Positions 44,810 through 54,116 of a stretch of 64,000 nucleotides of DNA are shown piece after piece (position 1 is the first letter of the stretch; each line of letters starts with the position of its first letter). The position numbers and the translations under genes were made by a program. The stretch comes from Pseudomonas sp. ISL-84 (GTDB taxonomy: Bacteria; Bacillota; Bacilli; Bacillales; Cytobacillaceae): NCBI GenBank assembly GCA_018613035.1, contig JAGGRA010000009.1, forward strand, positions 143,138 through 207,137, in the 5' to 3' direction. The notes under the pieces are model-generated. The model saw only the letters and a program-made list of their open reading frames with translations, did no database searches and was not told the DNA's origin.

Positions 44810-44972
44810 AATACTATAAAAAAGGATCAGCATAGTACTACTGTAAAGCAATATTCGGGTTGCCGTCGCTTTTGCAAGGGAACAAAAACGCATTTCATTA
44901 GAGAAAATATGATCTGTATTTAGGTGATTCATTAAGCAATCGTCTAACTAATTTATTGAGAGGGTGGAATTA

Positions 44973-45986
44973 ATGAGGAAATATAAAGGCATTTTGATCA
45001 GTTTAGTTCTTGGGTTAGCGATGATTTTATCTGCATGCGGTGCAGAAAGCACAAAGGGTGAGGGTAATAATGAAAGCGATTCCAAGTCAAAGGATTATCC
45101 TAAATTCTTAACAGTTGCAGGTGCAACTAGCGGAGGGACCTATTTCCTCATGGCAAATGCAATAGCACAGCTCCTTGGGAATGAATTTCCTGAAATTGAT
45201 ACAAATGCCCAATCAACTCCAGGAAGCCCTGTCATTCTTGAAAACATTGATAAGGGGAAGGCAGAGCTGGGGATTGCACAGGCTGGTGTAGCTCAGGAAG
45301 CATTTAATGGCACTGGACAATTTGAAGGAAAAAAATTGGAGAAAATCCGCCAGCTCACTTATTTTTATCCGAATGTTATGCAATTTGTAGTACGAAAAGA
45401 TGCAGGAATTGCTGAAATCAAAGATATTGAAGGGAAAAAAATAGCTGTGGGAGCTGCCGGCAGTGCGACAGAGCTTAACAGCCAGGATCTTGTAAAAGCA
45501 GCGGGGCTGAAGTACGACGATATTACTCCTGAATATGTCAGCGAAGCCCAAGCAGTAGAATTACTGAGAAATCGGCAGGCTGCCGGGGCAAATATGATTG
45601 CAGCGTTAGGCAGTTCCAATATGCTTGACATTCTAAGCACAGGGGAATATGAAATTATTCCCATTAAAGAAGAAACGGTTAAAACACTTGCGGAAGAGGT
45701 CAACGCAGCGTATTATCCTTTCACCATTCCAGCAGATACTTATCCGAATCAGCCGGAGCCAATTGAAACTTTTGCAGTTGCCAACTGGCTGCATGGAAGT
45801 GCCGACCTTTCGGAAGACTTTGTTTATGAACTGCTGACAACGTTATATGATAACGTGGACTTTTTAATAGATACTCATAATGTAGCTGAAAATATTAAAT
45901 TAGAAAATGCTGTGGACGGAAAAACCATCCCTCTCCATGATGGAGCTATTAAATTCTATAAGGAAAAAGGAATTGAAGTAGATTAA
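44973..45986 (+). CDS. TAXI family TRAP transporter solute-binding lipoprotein
   Basis: About 337 residues; signal peptide ending LSAC (Cys22), then the TAXI-type periplasmic-binding fold (VAGATSGGTYFLMANAIAQ, about 48-66; NRQAAGANMIAALGSSN later). It binds an organic acid or amino acid outside the cell for the fused TRAP permease that follows. ATG 44973 has GAGAGGG 8 bp before it; the GTG at 44964 is less well placed. Confidence 0.92.
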   Translation: MRKYKGILISLVLGLAMILSACGAESTKGEGNNESDSKSKDYPKFLTVAGATSGGTYFLMANAIAQLLGNEFPEIDTNAQSTPGSPVILENIDKGKAELGIAQAGVAQEAFNGTGQFEGKKLEKIRQLTYFYPNVMQFVVRKDAGIAEIKDIEGKKIAVGAAGSATELNSQDLVKAAGLKYDDITPEYVSEAQAVELLRNRQAAGANMIAALGSSNMLDILSTGEYEIIPIKEETVKTLAEEVNAAYYPFTIPADTYPNQPEPIETFAVANWLHGSADLSEDFVYELLTTLYDNVDFLIDTHNVAENIKLENAVDGKTIPLHDGAIKFYKEKGIEVD

Positions 45987-46065
45987 TTGGCTGTAAGGGT
46001 ATCGGTTGCTAAGCGGGGCAGAATCTTTCTGCTCCGTAAAGACTTGATTGAAAGAGGTGATCCAT

Positions 46066-48096
46066 ATGAAAAAAGAGCCAAAGAATGAGCGGGAAAACGA
46101 GAATTCTAAAGATAAGGGTACTGATGTGAAAGAGGTCCCTACAGAATTGGATGAAAAAATAAATGCTGACGAAATAGCGAAAAAATACGATGTTGAAACA
46201 AGATACCGAAATATCAAGGGGAAAGCAGGTTTACTAGTTGCTTCCATTGCAGTAGCGATGTCCGCTTTTCATTTGTTTACGGCAGGCGTACCAATGGTTT
46301 CAACAAAACACCGAGCCCTTCATTTAGCTTTTGCCTTAGTTCTCATCTTTTTGCTGTATCCCGGAAGAAAGAAATCCAGCCAGGAAAAGCCAACCATCTT
46401 TGATTATCTCTTTGCGATTATTGCAGCCATTTCAACAGGCTATTTAGTCGTCATGTTCGACACCATTGCTATAAGAGGCATGTCCACTACAACAATGGAT
46501 TTAATTATGGGCTTTATTACCATGGTTGTTGTCTTGGAAGCTACCCGACGCTCTATCGGCATCGAATTGCCGATATTAGCATTGCTTTTCCTCGGATATG
46601 CTTACCTTGGACCGTATTTACCGGGGGATATGACACATCGCGGCTATGACCTAACTACCTTGATTGAGCATATGTACATAGGCAGTGAAGGAATATTTGG
46701 AATTGCACTCGGAACATCAGCGGCCTATATTTTCCTCTTTATTTTATTTGGAGCTTTTCTGAATGGAACTGGATTGTCAGGCTTTTTTACAAATGCTGCG
46801 ATGGCTGGGGCAGGACATAAAGTAGGCGGTCCGGCAAAGGTTTCCATTATTACCAGTGGGGCATTAGGGATGATTAATGGAAGTGCAGTCGCAAATGTGG
46901 CATCAACAGGGGTATTCACGATTCCTTTAATGAGGAAGGTAGGGTATTCAAGAAGGTTTGCTGGAGGCATTGAGGCAACTGCCTCAACAGGCGGACAGTT
47001 TACTCCGCCAATCATGGGTACTGCCGCTTTTATTATGGCTGAATTTTTAGGAGTTCCATACAAAGATATCATCATTGCTGCGATTATTCCGGCCCTCCTT
47101 TATTATGTTTCTTTATGGGTGATGGTCCATTACGAAGCTTTGAAAACTGGATTATCCGGTATTCCAAAAGATCAGCTGCCTGACATAAAGAAGGTATTCT
47201 TAGAAAGAGCTCACTTGCTGCTGCCGATTGCCCTGCTTCTCTATATGTTATTGGCGGGTTATACGCCCATCTATTCAGCGTTCTTTTCTATCATAGCAAC
47301 TTACGCAGTCAGCTTTTTGCGGAAATCAACACGAATGGATTTCAAAACATTACTGAGAACGCTGGAGCAGGGAGCAAAAGGAGCCATTACCGTTTCAATC
47401 GCGACTGCGGTTGTAGGTTTTATTATTGGCGTTGTTTCATTAACCGGAATTGGATTAAAACTGGCAAATCTCATTTTAGTCTTTTCAGGAGGCCAATTAT
47501 TACTTACATTGCTCTTAACAATGATAACATGCATCATTTTGGGCATGGGCCTTCCTACCGCTGCCTGTTATATCGTAGGAGCCACTGTTGCAGCACCAGC
47601 CTTAACTCAGCTGGGTGTTGAACCGATTGTTGCCCATTTCTTTGTTCTTTATTTTGCCTGTTTGTCTGCGATTACACCTCCTGTTGCATTAGCTTCATAT
47701 GCCGCTGCAGGCCTTTCCGGAGAAAGTCCTTCAAAAGTGGGCTGGACTGGATTTAGATTGGGGATTACAGGATTTATCGTTCCGTTTATCTTTGTCTATT
47801 CTCCAGTTTTGCTTTTGCAGACAAATGACTATTTAGCGGCGGGACTTGCATTGGCAACAGCACTTATAGGTGTGTTTGCTTTAGGAACAGCAGTTGTGGG
47901 TTATTTGCTCGATCGTACAAATGCCATCGAAAGACTCATGTTGCTTGCCAGTTCACTGACCCTCATTAAAGCAGGTCCAGTTACTGATGTTATTGGTATA
48001 TCACTTCTATTAATCGTTGTCTTTATGCAATGGAGAAGAACCAGGGTTCTAAAACCAGCCATTAAAGGAAAGAGGTTTAAAGATGAGGCCATTTAA
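46066..48096 (+). CDS. TRAP transporter permease, fused 4TM/12TM
   Basis: About 676 residues: a charged cytosolic N-terminus (1-45), the DctQ-like small-subunit helices (about 50-150), then the DctM-like large subunit with GAFLNGTGLSGFFTNAAMAG and ASTGGQFTPPIMGTAAFIMA motifs. The fused architecture is usual for TAXI-TRAP systems. ATG 46066 is preferred because AAAGAGGTGATCC precedes it. Its last 14 bp overlap the next gene. Confidence 0.93.
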   Translation: MKKEPKNERENENSKDKGTDVKEVPTELDEKINADEIAKKYDVETRYRNIKGKAGLLVASIAVAMSAFHLFTAGVPMVSTKHRALHLAFALVLIFLLYPGRKKSSQEKPTIFDYLFAIIAAISTGYLVVMFDTIAIRGMSTTTMDLIMGFITMVVVLEATRRSIGIELPILALLFLGYAYLGPYLPGDMTHRGYDLTTLIEHMYIGSEGIFGIALGTSAAYIFLFILFGAFLNGTGLSGFFTNAAMAGAGHKVGGPAKVSIITSGALGMINGSAVANVASTGVFTIPLMRKVGYSRRFAGGIEATASTGGQFTPPIMGTAAFIMAEFLGVPYKDIIIAAIIPALLYYVSLWVMVHYEALKTGLSGIPKDQLPDIKKVFLERAHLLLPIALLLYMLLAGYTPIYSAFFSIIATYAVSFLRKSTRMDFKTLLRTLEQGAKGAITVSIATAVVGFIIGVVSLTGIGLKLANLILVFSGGQLLLTLLLTMITCIILGMGLPTAACYIVGATVAAPALTQLGVEPIVAHFFVLYFACLSAITPPVALASYAAAGLSGESPSKVGWTGFRLGITGFIVPFIFVYSPVLLLQTNDYLAAGLALATALIGVFALGTAVVGYLLDRTNAIERLMLLASSLTLIKAGPVTDVIGISLLLIVVFMQWRRTRVLKPAIKGKRFKDEAI

Positions 48097-49063
48097 AGTC
48101 TTAGTTGTTCAGAATATTCCGGAAATAGGATATAAAATGTTAAAGGAAGCCGGCTTTGAAGTTGTGATCCCAGAAAACCTGGAGGATGAAACACTGGAAG
48201 AATTAGCAGCTGAATGTGATGGAATGCTTGTTAGAACCAGAAATATTCCCCGGGGATTAATAGAGAAAGCAAAAAAGCTAAAAGTGATTGCCCGCTCAGG
48301 GGTAGGATACGATAATGTCGACATTCAAGCTGCCGCTCAAAGAGGGATATATGTTTGTAATGTTCCGCAGTCAAATTCAAACTCAGTAGCTGAACAAGTG
48401 GTTGGAATGATGATTTCTTTAGCTCATCAGATTCTGAAGGCTGACAAAGCATTAAGAATGAATCAATTTGGCGTTCGGGATTTGTACATTGGATCAGAGC
48501 TGAAAGGCAAGACATTGGGTTTAATCGGTTTTGGCAGCATCGGTCAATTAACAGCTAAAAAATGCGGATTAGGCTTGGATATGAACGTTATGGCTTACGA
48601 TCCCTATTTTAAGAATGAAGAAGAGTTTGATTATGTGGAGTTTGTCAGCTCCATTGATCTCCTATTAAGTGAATCGGATTTTGTTTCTCTGCATCTTCCT
48701 TATAGTTCAGATCTCCACCATTTTATCGGGGAAAAAGAGTTAAATAAAATGAAATCCAGTGCTTTTCTGATTAATTGTGCAAGAGGCGGGCTGGTAGACG
48801 AAAAAGCTCTGTATGATGCCATTAAAAATGCAAGAATTTCAGGGGCAGGCCTGGATGTGTTTGAAGAAGAGCCACCAAAAAAGGATCATTTTTTATGGGA
48901 ATTGGAAAATATCATTGTGACACCGCATATGGCTGCCCATACAAAAGATTCACTTGAGGCGATGGCATCCGGTGCAGCAAAGGAAATTATAAATGTTCTA
49001 AGTGGAGAACATCCGCGAAATTGTGTTAATAAACATCTGTTTACAAAAGAGATGAATTTATAG
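48083..49063 (+). CDS. D-2-hydroxyacid dehydrogenase (SerA-like)
   Basis: A 326-residue NAD-dependent dehydrogenase. The NAD motif is GLIGFGSIGQLTAK (about 147-160); catalytic Arg, Glu and His lie in NCARGG, FEEEPP and TPHMAAHT (about 233, 263 and 281). No ACT domain, so not full-length biosynthetic SerA. Overlap with the permease by 14 bp suggests it acts on the imported compound. Paired with an Ldh_2 enzyme of opposite stereochemistry, it could interconvert or oxidise hydroxyacid enantiomers (inference). Confidence 0.9.
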   Translation: MRPFKVLVVQNIPEIGYKMLKEAGFEVVIPENLEDETLEELAAECDGMLVRTRNIPRGLIEKAKKLKVIARSGVGYDNVDIQAAAQRGIYVCNVPQSNSNSVAEQVVGMMISLAHQILKADKALRMNQFGVRDLYIGSELKGKTLGLIGFGSIGQLTAKKCGLGLDMNVMAYDPYFKNEEEFDYVEFVSSIDLLLSESDFVSLHLPYSSDLHHFIGEKELNKMKSSAFLINCARGGLVDEKALYDAIKNARISGAGLDVFEEEPPKKDHFLWELENIIVTPHMAAHTKDSLEAMASGAAKEIINVLSGEHPRNCVNKHLFTKEMNL

Positions 49064-49306
49064 GCTCTATTAATTTTGCCTGTTGATTTCCGCTGCAGGC
49101 ACTCACTTTCCGCGGGCGGTCCGGGAGCCTCCTCGGTGCATTCGCACCTGCGGGGTCTCCCGCTGACACGCTTCTCCCGTAGGACTTTGACTAAACATCC
49201 CTGAGTAAACACCGCACGAAGGAAATGCGATAGCATTTACGAGGAGCTCGCACCTTCCGCTCCAATCAACAGGGTGCTAAAACAACAATTAGCTTTAAAC
49301 AAAGCC
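49063..49306 (-). mobile_element. Palindromic MITE-like repeat, copy 6 (with module)
   Basis: Begins GGCTCTATTAAT and ends TTTAAACAAAGCC. Flanks AATTTATA (49055-49062) and TATTTATA (49307-49314) match at 7 of 8 positions, a target duplication. The first G is the last base of the dehydrogenase TAG stop; without the element the gene would end TTA TAA, so the product is unchanged. Confidence 0.82.
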
Positions 49307-49340
49307 TATTTATAAAGGCAAAAAAGGGAGAGATGATTAA

Positions 49341-50126
49341 ATGTTTAGGAATCAATTAAAAGCGAAGTTAAATGGGATTTCAAGCCCGGACACCGCATTT
49401 GGTGTATTTATCGGCATTCCTTCTACACAGCTGGTTGAAATCGCTGGATATAATGGCTTTGATGTAGTGGTTATTGATAACGAGCATGGAATGCTTTCTG
49501 CAGAAAACATTGAACATATGGTGATTGCTGCAGAGCTGGCCGGGGTTACTCCTATTGTCAGAGTTGTAAATAGCGACCCGGCTGAAATTCTAAAAGTAAT
49601 GGACCGCGGTGCTCATGGTGTTCATGTACCGCAAGTAAATTCAAAAGAAGAAGCGCAGCAGGTTGTGAATGCTGTAAAATATCCGCCGGCCGGCAAAAGA
49701 GGAGCCGCTTTTTCAATGAGAGCGGCACGGTATGGGACTGTTCCGGTTGCTGATTATCTAAAACATGCAAACGAACAGTCACTCGTGTGTATTCATATTG
49801 AAAGCAAGGAAGCATTAAATAACTTAGATGACATTTTAAGTGTTCCTGGAATTGATATGGCTTATATAGGCCCAACAGATTTATCTGTTTCTCTTGGCTA
49901 TGAAGGAAGCATTGATCATCCGGAAGTGCTGAAAGCGATTGACTCCATCCAGGTTACTGCACAAAATCACGGAGTAAAAGTAGGCATTCATACCAAGGAC
50001 AGCAGAGGGGCAAGAAGCAGAAAGGAATGGGGAGCAGACTATGTTTGCCTAACTGTAACTTCTCTGCTTAATCAATCTTTTTCAGATTATATTAAAGGTG
50101 CTAAAGAAACGACTGTAAAAAATTAA
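49341..50126 (+). CDS. HpcH/HpaI-type class II aldolase
   Basis: A 261-residue metal-dependent aldolase of the HpaI/GarL type. Motifs FDVVVIDNEHGML (about 39-51), APIVRV-like VTPIVRVVNSDP, GAHGVHVPQVNS (about 89-100) and MAYIGPTDLSVSLG (about 174-187) are diagnostic. Relatives split 4-hydroxy-2-oxoacids into pyruvate plus an aldehyde; GarL cleaves 5-dehydro-4-deoxyglucarate to pyruvate and tartronate semialdehyde. In this sugar-acid region that is a plausible reaction. Confidence 0.88.
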   Translation: MFRNQLKAKLNGISSPDTAFGVFIGIPSTQLVEIAGYNGFDVVVIDNEHGMLSAENIEHMVIAAELAGVTPIVRVVNSDPAEILKVMDRGAHGVHVPQVNSKEEAQQVVNAVKYPPAGKRGAAFSMRAARYGTVPVADYLKHANEQSLVCIHIESKEALNNLDDILSVPGIDMAYIGPTDLSVSLGYEGSIDHPEVLKAIDSIQVTAQNHGVKVGIHTKDSRGARSRKEWGADYVCLTVTSLLNQSFSDYIKGAKETTVKN

Positions 50127-50145
50127 AGGACAGGAGAGAAAAAAT

Positions 50146-51069
50146 ATGAATTTTAAAGAGTTAGCAAGAAAATTGGAAACCATTTGCGCCATTAATATTA
50201 CCCCTTTTTATGATGATACAAAGGACATTAACTGGGATGCATTAGAAGAAAATATTCAATTTCTATTGAAGAATGGAACGGAAGTAATCGTACCGAATGG
50301 AAATACAGGTGAATTCTACACGTTAACCTTGGAAGAAGCAAAAAAAGAAACAAGAAGAGTAATAGAATTGGTTAATGGTAAGGCCACCGTCGTGGCAGGA
50401 GTCGGCTATTCAGCTGAAACAGCGATTGAATTGGGAAGAGATGCACAGGAAGCAGGTGCTGATTGTGTCATGATCCATCAGCCCATTCAGCCATATGTAA
50501 CAACGAGAGGTGCAATTTCATATTTTAAGAGAATCATTGAGGCATTAGATATTCCCTCCATTATTTATTTTAAAGACCCTAACTTAAGTGATGATGTCAT
50601 TAAGGAATTGGCTCCATTGGAAAAATTCATCGGAGTTAAATATGCGATTAATGATCTGCCCCGCTTTAGAAAGGTCGTTAGTGAGGTTCCGGATGAGCAC
50701 CATTTAGCATGGATTTGCGGAACTGCAGAAAAATGGGCTCCATTTTTCTGGAATGCAGGTGCCCAAGGCTTTACATCCGGTATTGTGAATATCAATCCGG
50801 ATTTATCTTTTGCCATGTTAAGGGGGCTTCGCGAAGGAGATTCAAGAACAGTTTGGAAAGCTTGGGAAGACTCTGTTGGTTTTGAAGATTTAAGAGCTAA
50901 ATATAACAACGGGAATAACGTTGTCGTTATCAAAGAGGCCATGGAAATGATCGGGTTAAATGCCGGTGTAACAAGGGAGCCTGTCGACCCACTAAATGAA
51001 GGAGACAGAAAAGCAGTCACAGAGATACTAAAAAGCTGGAGTCTTTTCAATGTGGGGCAAACATTATGA
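50146..51069 (+). CDS. DapA (dihydrodipicolinate synthase) family lyase/dehydratase
   Basis: A 307-residue (beta/alpha)8 barrel of the DHDPS/NAL family. Signature VPNGNTGEFYTLTLEE (about 46-61), Tyr in IPSIIYFKDP (about 140) and Schiff-base Lys in FIGVKYAIND (about 164-173). The substrate is not lysine-pathway-like given its neighbours. Possible roles are 2-keto-3-deoxy sugar acid aldolase or dehydratase. The stop overlaps the start of the TPP enzyme (ATGA), implying a joint step. Confidence 0.85.
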   Translation: MNFKELARKLETICAINITPFYDDTKDINWDALEENIQFLLKNGTEVIVPNGNTGEFYTLTLEEAKKETRRVIELVNGKATVVAGVGYSAETAIELGRDAQEAGADCVMIHQPIQPYVTTRGAISYFKRIIEALDIPSIIYFKDPNLSDDVIKELAPLEKFIGVKYAINDLPRFRKVVSEVPDEHHLAWICGTAEKWAPFFWNAGAQGFTSGIVNINPDLSFAMLRGLREGDSRTVWKAWEDSVGFEDLRAKYNNGNNVVVIKEAMEMIGLNAGVTREPVDPLNEGDRKAVTEILKSWSLFNVGQTL

Positions 51070-52742
51070 TAGAAACGATGACAGCTGCTAAAGCCATTGT
51101 AGAGGTTATGTCCAGAGAAGGTGTAGAGAAAGCTTTCTGTGTCCCTGGGGAAAGTTATCTAAGTGTAATGGATGCGATGTATGATTATCCGGAAATCTCA
51201 CTCATAAGCGGCAGACAAGAGGGCGGCGTAGCCTTCATGGCTGAAGGGTATGCAAAAGCAACTGGAAAAGTAGGGGTATGTTTGGCAACCCGTGGCCCAG
51301 GTGCGACAAATCTATCAATAGGGCTGCATACAGCTTATCAGGATTCGACTCCCCTTGTTGCATTTATTGGCCAAGTGGAAAGCAATTTTATAGGAAGAGA
51401 AGGATTTCAGGAAGTTAATTTGGCAGAGTACTTTAAACATATCGTGAAGTGGACTGCTGAATTAAGGGAACCATCAAGAGTGCCTGAGCTTGTTCATCGT
51501 GCCTTTCACATTGCAAGATCAGGCAGGCCGGGCCCAGTCGTAATTTCCCTTCCTGTTGATATTTTGGATCAAACAGCAGAAATGGTATTTAATTCATTCT
51601 CTGTTAAGACAAAACCACGTCCATCAGCCGAGGCTATTGAAGAGACAAAGGCATTGCTGGAAAAGGCAAAGCGGCCGGTGATTCTCGCTGGAGGCGGAGT
51701 AACCCATACAAAATGCACTCCTGAGCTTATTAAGGTGGCTGAAACATTAAAGATTCCTGTAGTCACTGCGTTCCGGAGGTTTGATGCTTTTCCAAATAAT
51801 CACTCCCTGTATGCAGGATCATTAGGCTTTGGCATTCCGAAATACTTAAAAGACTTAATCCAAAATGCTGATGTGATTCTGGCATTAGGAACCCGTTTTT
51901 CCCAAGTGACAACGCAGGATTATACATTAATTAACCGTGATACAAAACTGATTCATGTTGATATTTCAGAGGGTGAGCTGAATAAAGTTTACCAGCCTGC
52001 TCTCGGAATTGTAAGTGATGTGAAGAGCTTTTTGGACGATCTTTTAAGTGCCGTTAAGAATCATTTTGAAAGCGGCTTAATAGACCAAAACTATGCGGCA
52101 AATGCCAGGAGATGCTATGTTGATTTTTCAACCCCGAAGCCAATTAACAGAGAGGACTTTGTTGATTTAGAAGGCGTAATGAACGACTTAAGAAATGAAC
52201 TTGCTGAGGATACCATTCTTACAAGTGATGCGGGCAATTTTTTTGGATGGGTATCCAGGTACTTCTCATTTAATAAAGAAGGAACCTATATAGGGCCAAC
52301 ATCTGGAGCTATGGGTTATGGCCTTCCTGCAGCAATAGGGGCTAAGCTTGCACATCCTGACCGGCCGGTTATTGCCATTTCTGGTGATGGCGGGACCATG
52401 ATGACAGTACAAGAGCTGGAAACATGTGTGCAATACAATATTCCCGTGATTTTAATCGTGGTTAATAATAATATGTACGGTACAATCCGGATGCATCAGG
52501 AAGGAAGATATCCTAAACGAGTTATAGGAACAAATTTAACCAATCCGGATTTTGCAGAATTAATGAGAGTGATGGGCGGGCAGGGTGTAACGGTTGAAAG
52601 GAATAAAGATTTTGTCCCGGCTTTACAAAGAGCTCTTTCTGCAAATAGTCCTTTTTTAATTGAGGTGTTAACGGACCCTCAGCAAATTTCGGTTACAAAG
52701 ACGATTGAGGAGTTAAGGGGCCTGTCGGCTAATCTTTTGTAA
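51066..52742 (+). CDS. Thiamine-diphosphate enzyme, acetolactate synthase-like
   Basis: A 558-residue ThDP enzyme with the PYR domain (catalytic Glu in SGRQEGGVAFMAEG, about 45-58), central domain and PP domain with the Mg/ThDP motif ISGDGGTMMTVQELET... NNNMYGT (about 438-475). Similar to acetolactate synthase, glyoxylate carboligase and sulfoacetaldehyde acetyltransferase. None of these can be chosen from sequence alone. Next to a GarL-like aldolase, joining or decarboxylating a 2-oxoacid product is likely. Confidence 0.87.
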   Translation: MIETMTAAKAIVEVMSREGVEKAFCVPGESYLSVMDAMYDYPEISLISGRQEGGVAFMAEGYAKATGKVGVCLATRGPGATNLSIGLHTAYQDSTPLVAFIGQVESNFIGREGFQEVNLAEYFKHIVKWTAELREPSRVPELVHRAFHIARSGRPGPVVISLPVDILDQTAEMVFNSFSVKTKPRPSAEAIEETKALLEKAKRPVILAGGGVTHTKCTPELIKVAETLKIPVVTAFRRFDAFPNNHSLYAGSLGFGIPKYLKDLIQNADVILALGTRFSQVTTQDYTLINRDTKLIHVDISEGELNKVYQPALGIVSDVKSFLDDLLSAVKNHFESGLIDQNYAANARRCYVDFSTPKPINREDFVDLEGVMNDLRNELAEDTILTSDAGNFFGWVSRYFSFNKEGTYIGPTSGAMGYGLPAAIGAKLAHPDRPVIAISGDGGTMMTVQELETCVQYNIPVILIVVNNNMYGTIRMHQEGRYPKRVIGTNLTNPDFAELMRVMGGQGVTVERNKDFVPALQRALSANSPFLIEVLTDPQQISVTKTIEELRGLSANLL

Positions 52743-52773
52743 AACTCTTTCAGGCACAAATAACTCATATTTT

Positions 52774-52798
52774 GCATCCCTTAGGATGCTTTTTTTTA
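52774..52798 (+). terminator. Terminator after TPP enzyme gene
   Basis: GCATCC/GGATGC stem with a 4-nt loop and eight T residues; separates the TRAP/aldolase operon from the glucarate genes. Confidence 0.88.
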
Positions 52799-52801
52799 AA
52801 T

Positions 52802-52823
52802 CTTTGATAGCGGCCGATCAAAG
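52802..52823. promoter_or_regulatory. Palindrome upstream of kdgD
   Basis: CTTTGATAGCGGCCGATCAAAG: 7-bp perfect arms around an 8-bp centre, about 150 bp before the dehydratase gene. Possible operator. Confidence 0.4.
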
Positions 52824-52974
52824 GTCTAACCAATTGATAAATAGAGAATACGTTCAAATAATTCAAAGGTTTTGTCTGAACTGGCAGTTGAATTTAGTTA
52901 TCTTTCAACATTATTTAGGGGTTGCGTAAAAAAATTTAAAAGAATAAAAATCCAATAGAAAGAAGGCTGTATTT

Positions 52975-53913
52975 ATGTCAATTGTAAGAAAAGCGCCAAC
53001 AGGCATTTTGGGATTTCCGACTGCTCCGTATAAAGAAGACGGTTCCTTGGATGTACCTGCACTAACAGCAAATATTCAATTTTTAGTTAAAGAAGGTTTG
53101 AGTTCTATTTTCATCGCTTGTGGTTCCGGAGAGTTTCATGCCATTAGCAAAGGTGAGTACCAGGTGATGATTGAAACAGCTTTAAAAGCTGCTGACGGGA
53201 AGGTTCCGGTATATTCGGGAGTAGGAGGGAATATTTCATCAGCGCTTGAATTAGTGCAGCTGTCAGAAGATTTGGGCGTGGAAGGGTATTTAATTCTTCC
53301 TCCCTATTTAATAACAGGGGAACAGGAGGGTCTTTATCACTATTATAAAACGATTTTGGAACACAGTGAATTGAATGCCATTCTATACCAGAGAGACAAT
53401 GCGATTTTAAATTTACCAACATTACAGAGATTAGTAGATGAGTTTCCTCAAATAGTAGGGATAAAAGATGGACATGGAGATATGGAATTAAATCTGGAAA
53501 TCACGCAAACTCTCGGAGATCGATTGGAATACTTAAATGGAATGCCATTTGCCGAAATTACGATGCCTGCGTATTTAAATATTGGTTTTAGAAGCTACTC
53601 ATCAGCCATGTCAAACTACATTCCACATATTTCAAGGCTTTATTTCGATGCTCTACAAAAAGGAAACCAGGAACTAGTTCGTGATATATATGTCAATGTT
53701 TTGCTTCCATTAAACAAAATACGCAAATCCAAAAAGGGGTATGCTGTCTCCCTGATCAAAGCTGGTATGGAAATCATGGGATTAGGTGTTGCCAACACGG
53801 TACGGCCTCCTATTGTACCGCTTTCTGAGGATGATTACCGAGATCTGGAATCTGTTATTAAGGCTACATTGGAAAGATATCCAATTGAAAGCAAAGAGAG
53901 TATCCGATCGTAA
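52975..53913 (+). CDS. kdgD: 5-dehydro-4-deoxyglucarate dehydratase
   Basis: A 312-residue DapA-fold enzyme that dehydrates and decarboxylates 5-dehydro-4-deoxy-D-glucarate to 2,5-dioxopentanoate (alpha-ketoglutarate semialdehyde). Features: APTGILGFPTAPYKEDGSLD at the N-terminus, ACGSGEFHAIS (about 47-57), ILYQRDNA (about 136-143) and Schiff-base Lys in IVGIKDGHGD (about 160-169). Length and N-terminus match B. subtilis YcbC-type KdgD. It is followed directly by a broken aldehyde dehydrogenase stub and then gudD. Confidence 0.92.
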   Translation: MSIVRKAPTGILGFPTAPYKEDGSLDVPALTANIQFLVKEGLSSIFIACGSGEFHAISKGEYQVMIETALKAADGKVPVYSGVGGNISSALELVQLSEDLGVEGYLILPPYLITGEQEGLYHYYKTILEHSELNAILYQRDNAILNLPTLQRLVDEFPQIVGIKDGHGDMELNLEITQTLGDRLEYLNGMPFAEITMPAYLNIGFRSYSSAMSNYIPHISRLYFDALQKGNQELVRDIYVNVLLPLNKIRKSKKGYAVSLIKAGMEIMGLGVANTVRPPIVPLSEDDYRDLESVIKATLERYPIESKESIRS

Positions 53914-53928
53914 TCAGGGATTATAGGA

Positions 53929-54110
53929 TAGGAGGAAATAAATTAAGTACACAAACTCAAATCGAAACATTTAATTTCAGATAGCTAAAAGGCAGCACAA
54001 AGGGCTAATCCTGCTAACTTGGGCGGGAAACGGATAAGATCAGCTGGAAACGGGAGGGGGAAAATCCTGTCACTGGGGCGTCAGACGAAGATTTGATTGA
54101 GAGAAGGAGT
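53929..54110 (+). pseudogene. Probable stub of ketoglutarate semialdehyde dehydrogenase
   Basis: A good AGGAGG site at about 53930 is followed by a frame without a start codon that reads STQTQIETFNF, then a stop. Other frames give ANPANLGG and [16 protein letters not shown], reminiscent of the N-terminal NFINGEW...NPAN region of aldehyde dehydrogenases. In Bacillus glucarate clusters this position is held by the dehydrogenase that oxidises the KdgD product. I infer a deletion-degraded remnant; the similarity is short. Confidence 0.4.
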
Positions 54111-54116
54111 GTTTGT

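Noticed and set aside
54001..54110. Treating the stretch before gudD as its leader or riboswitch
   Set aside because: No conserved aptamer pattern was seen, whereas a ribosome site and aldehyde dehydrogenase-like residues point to a gene stub.
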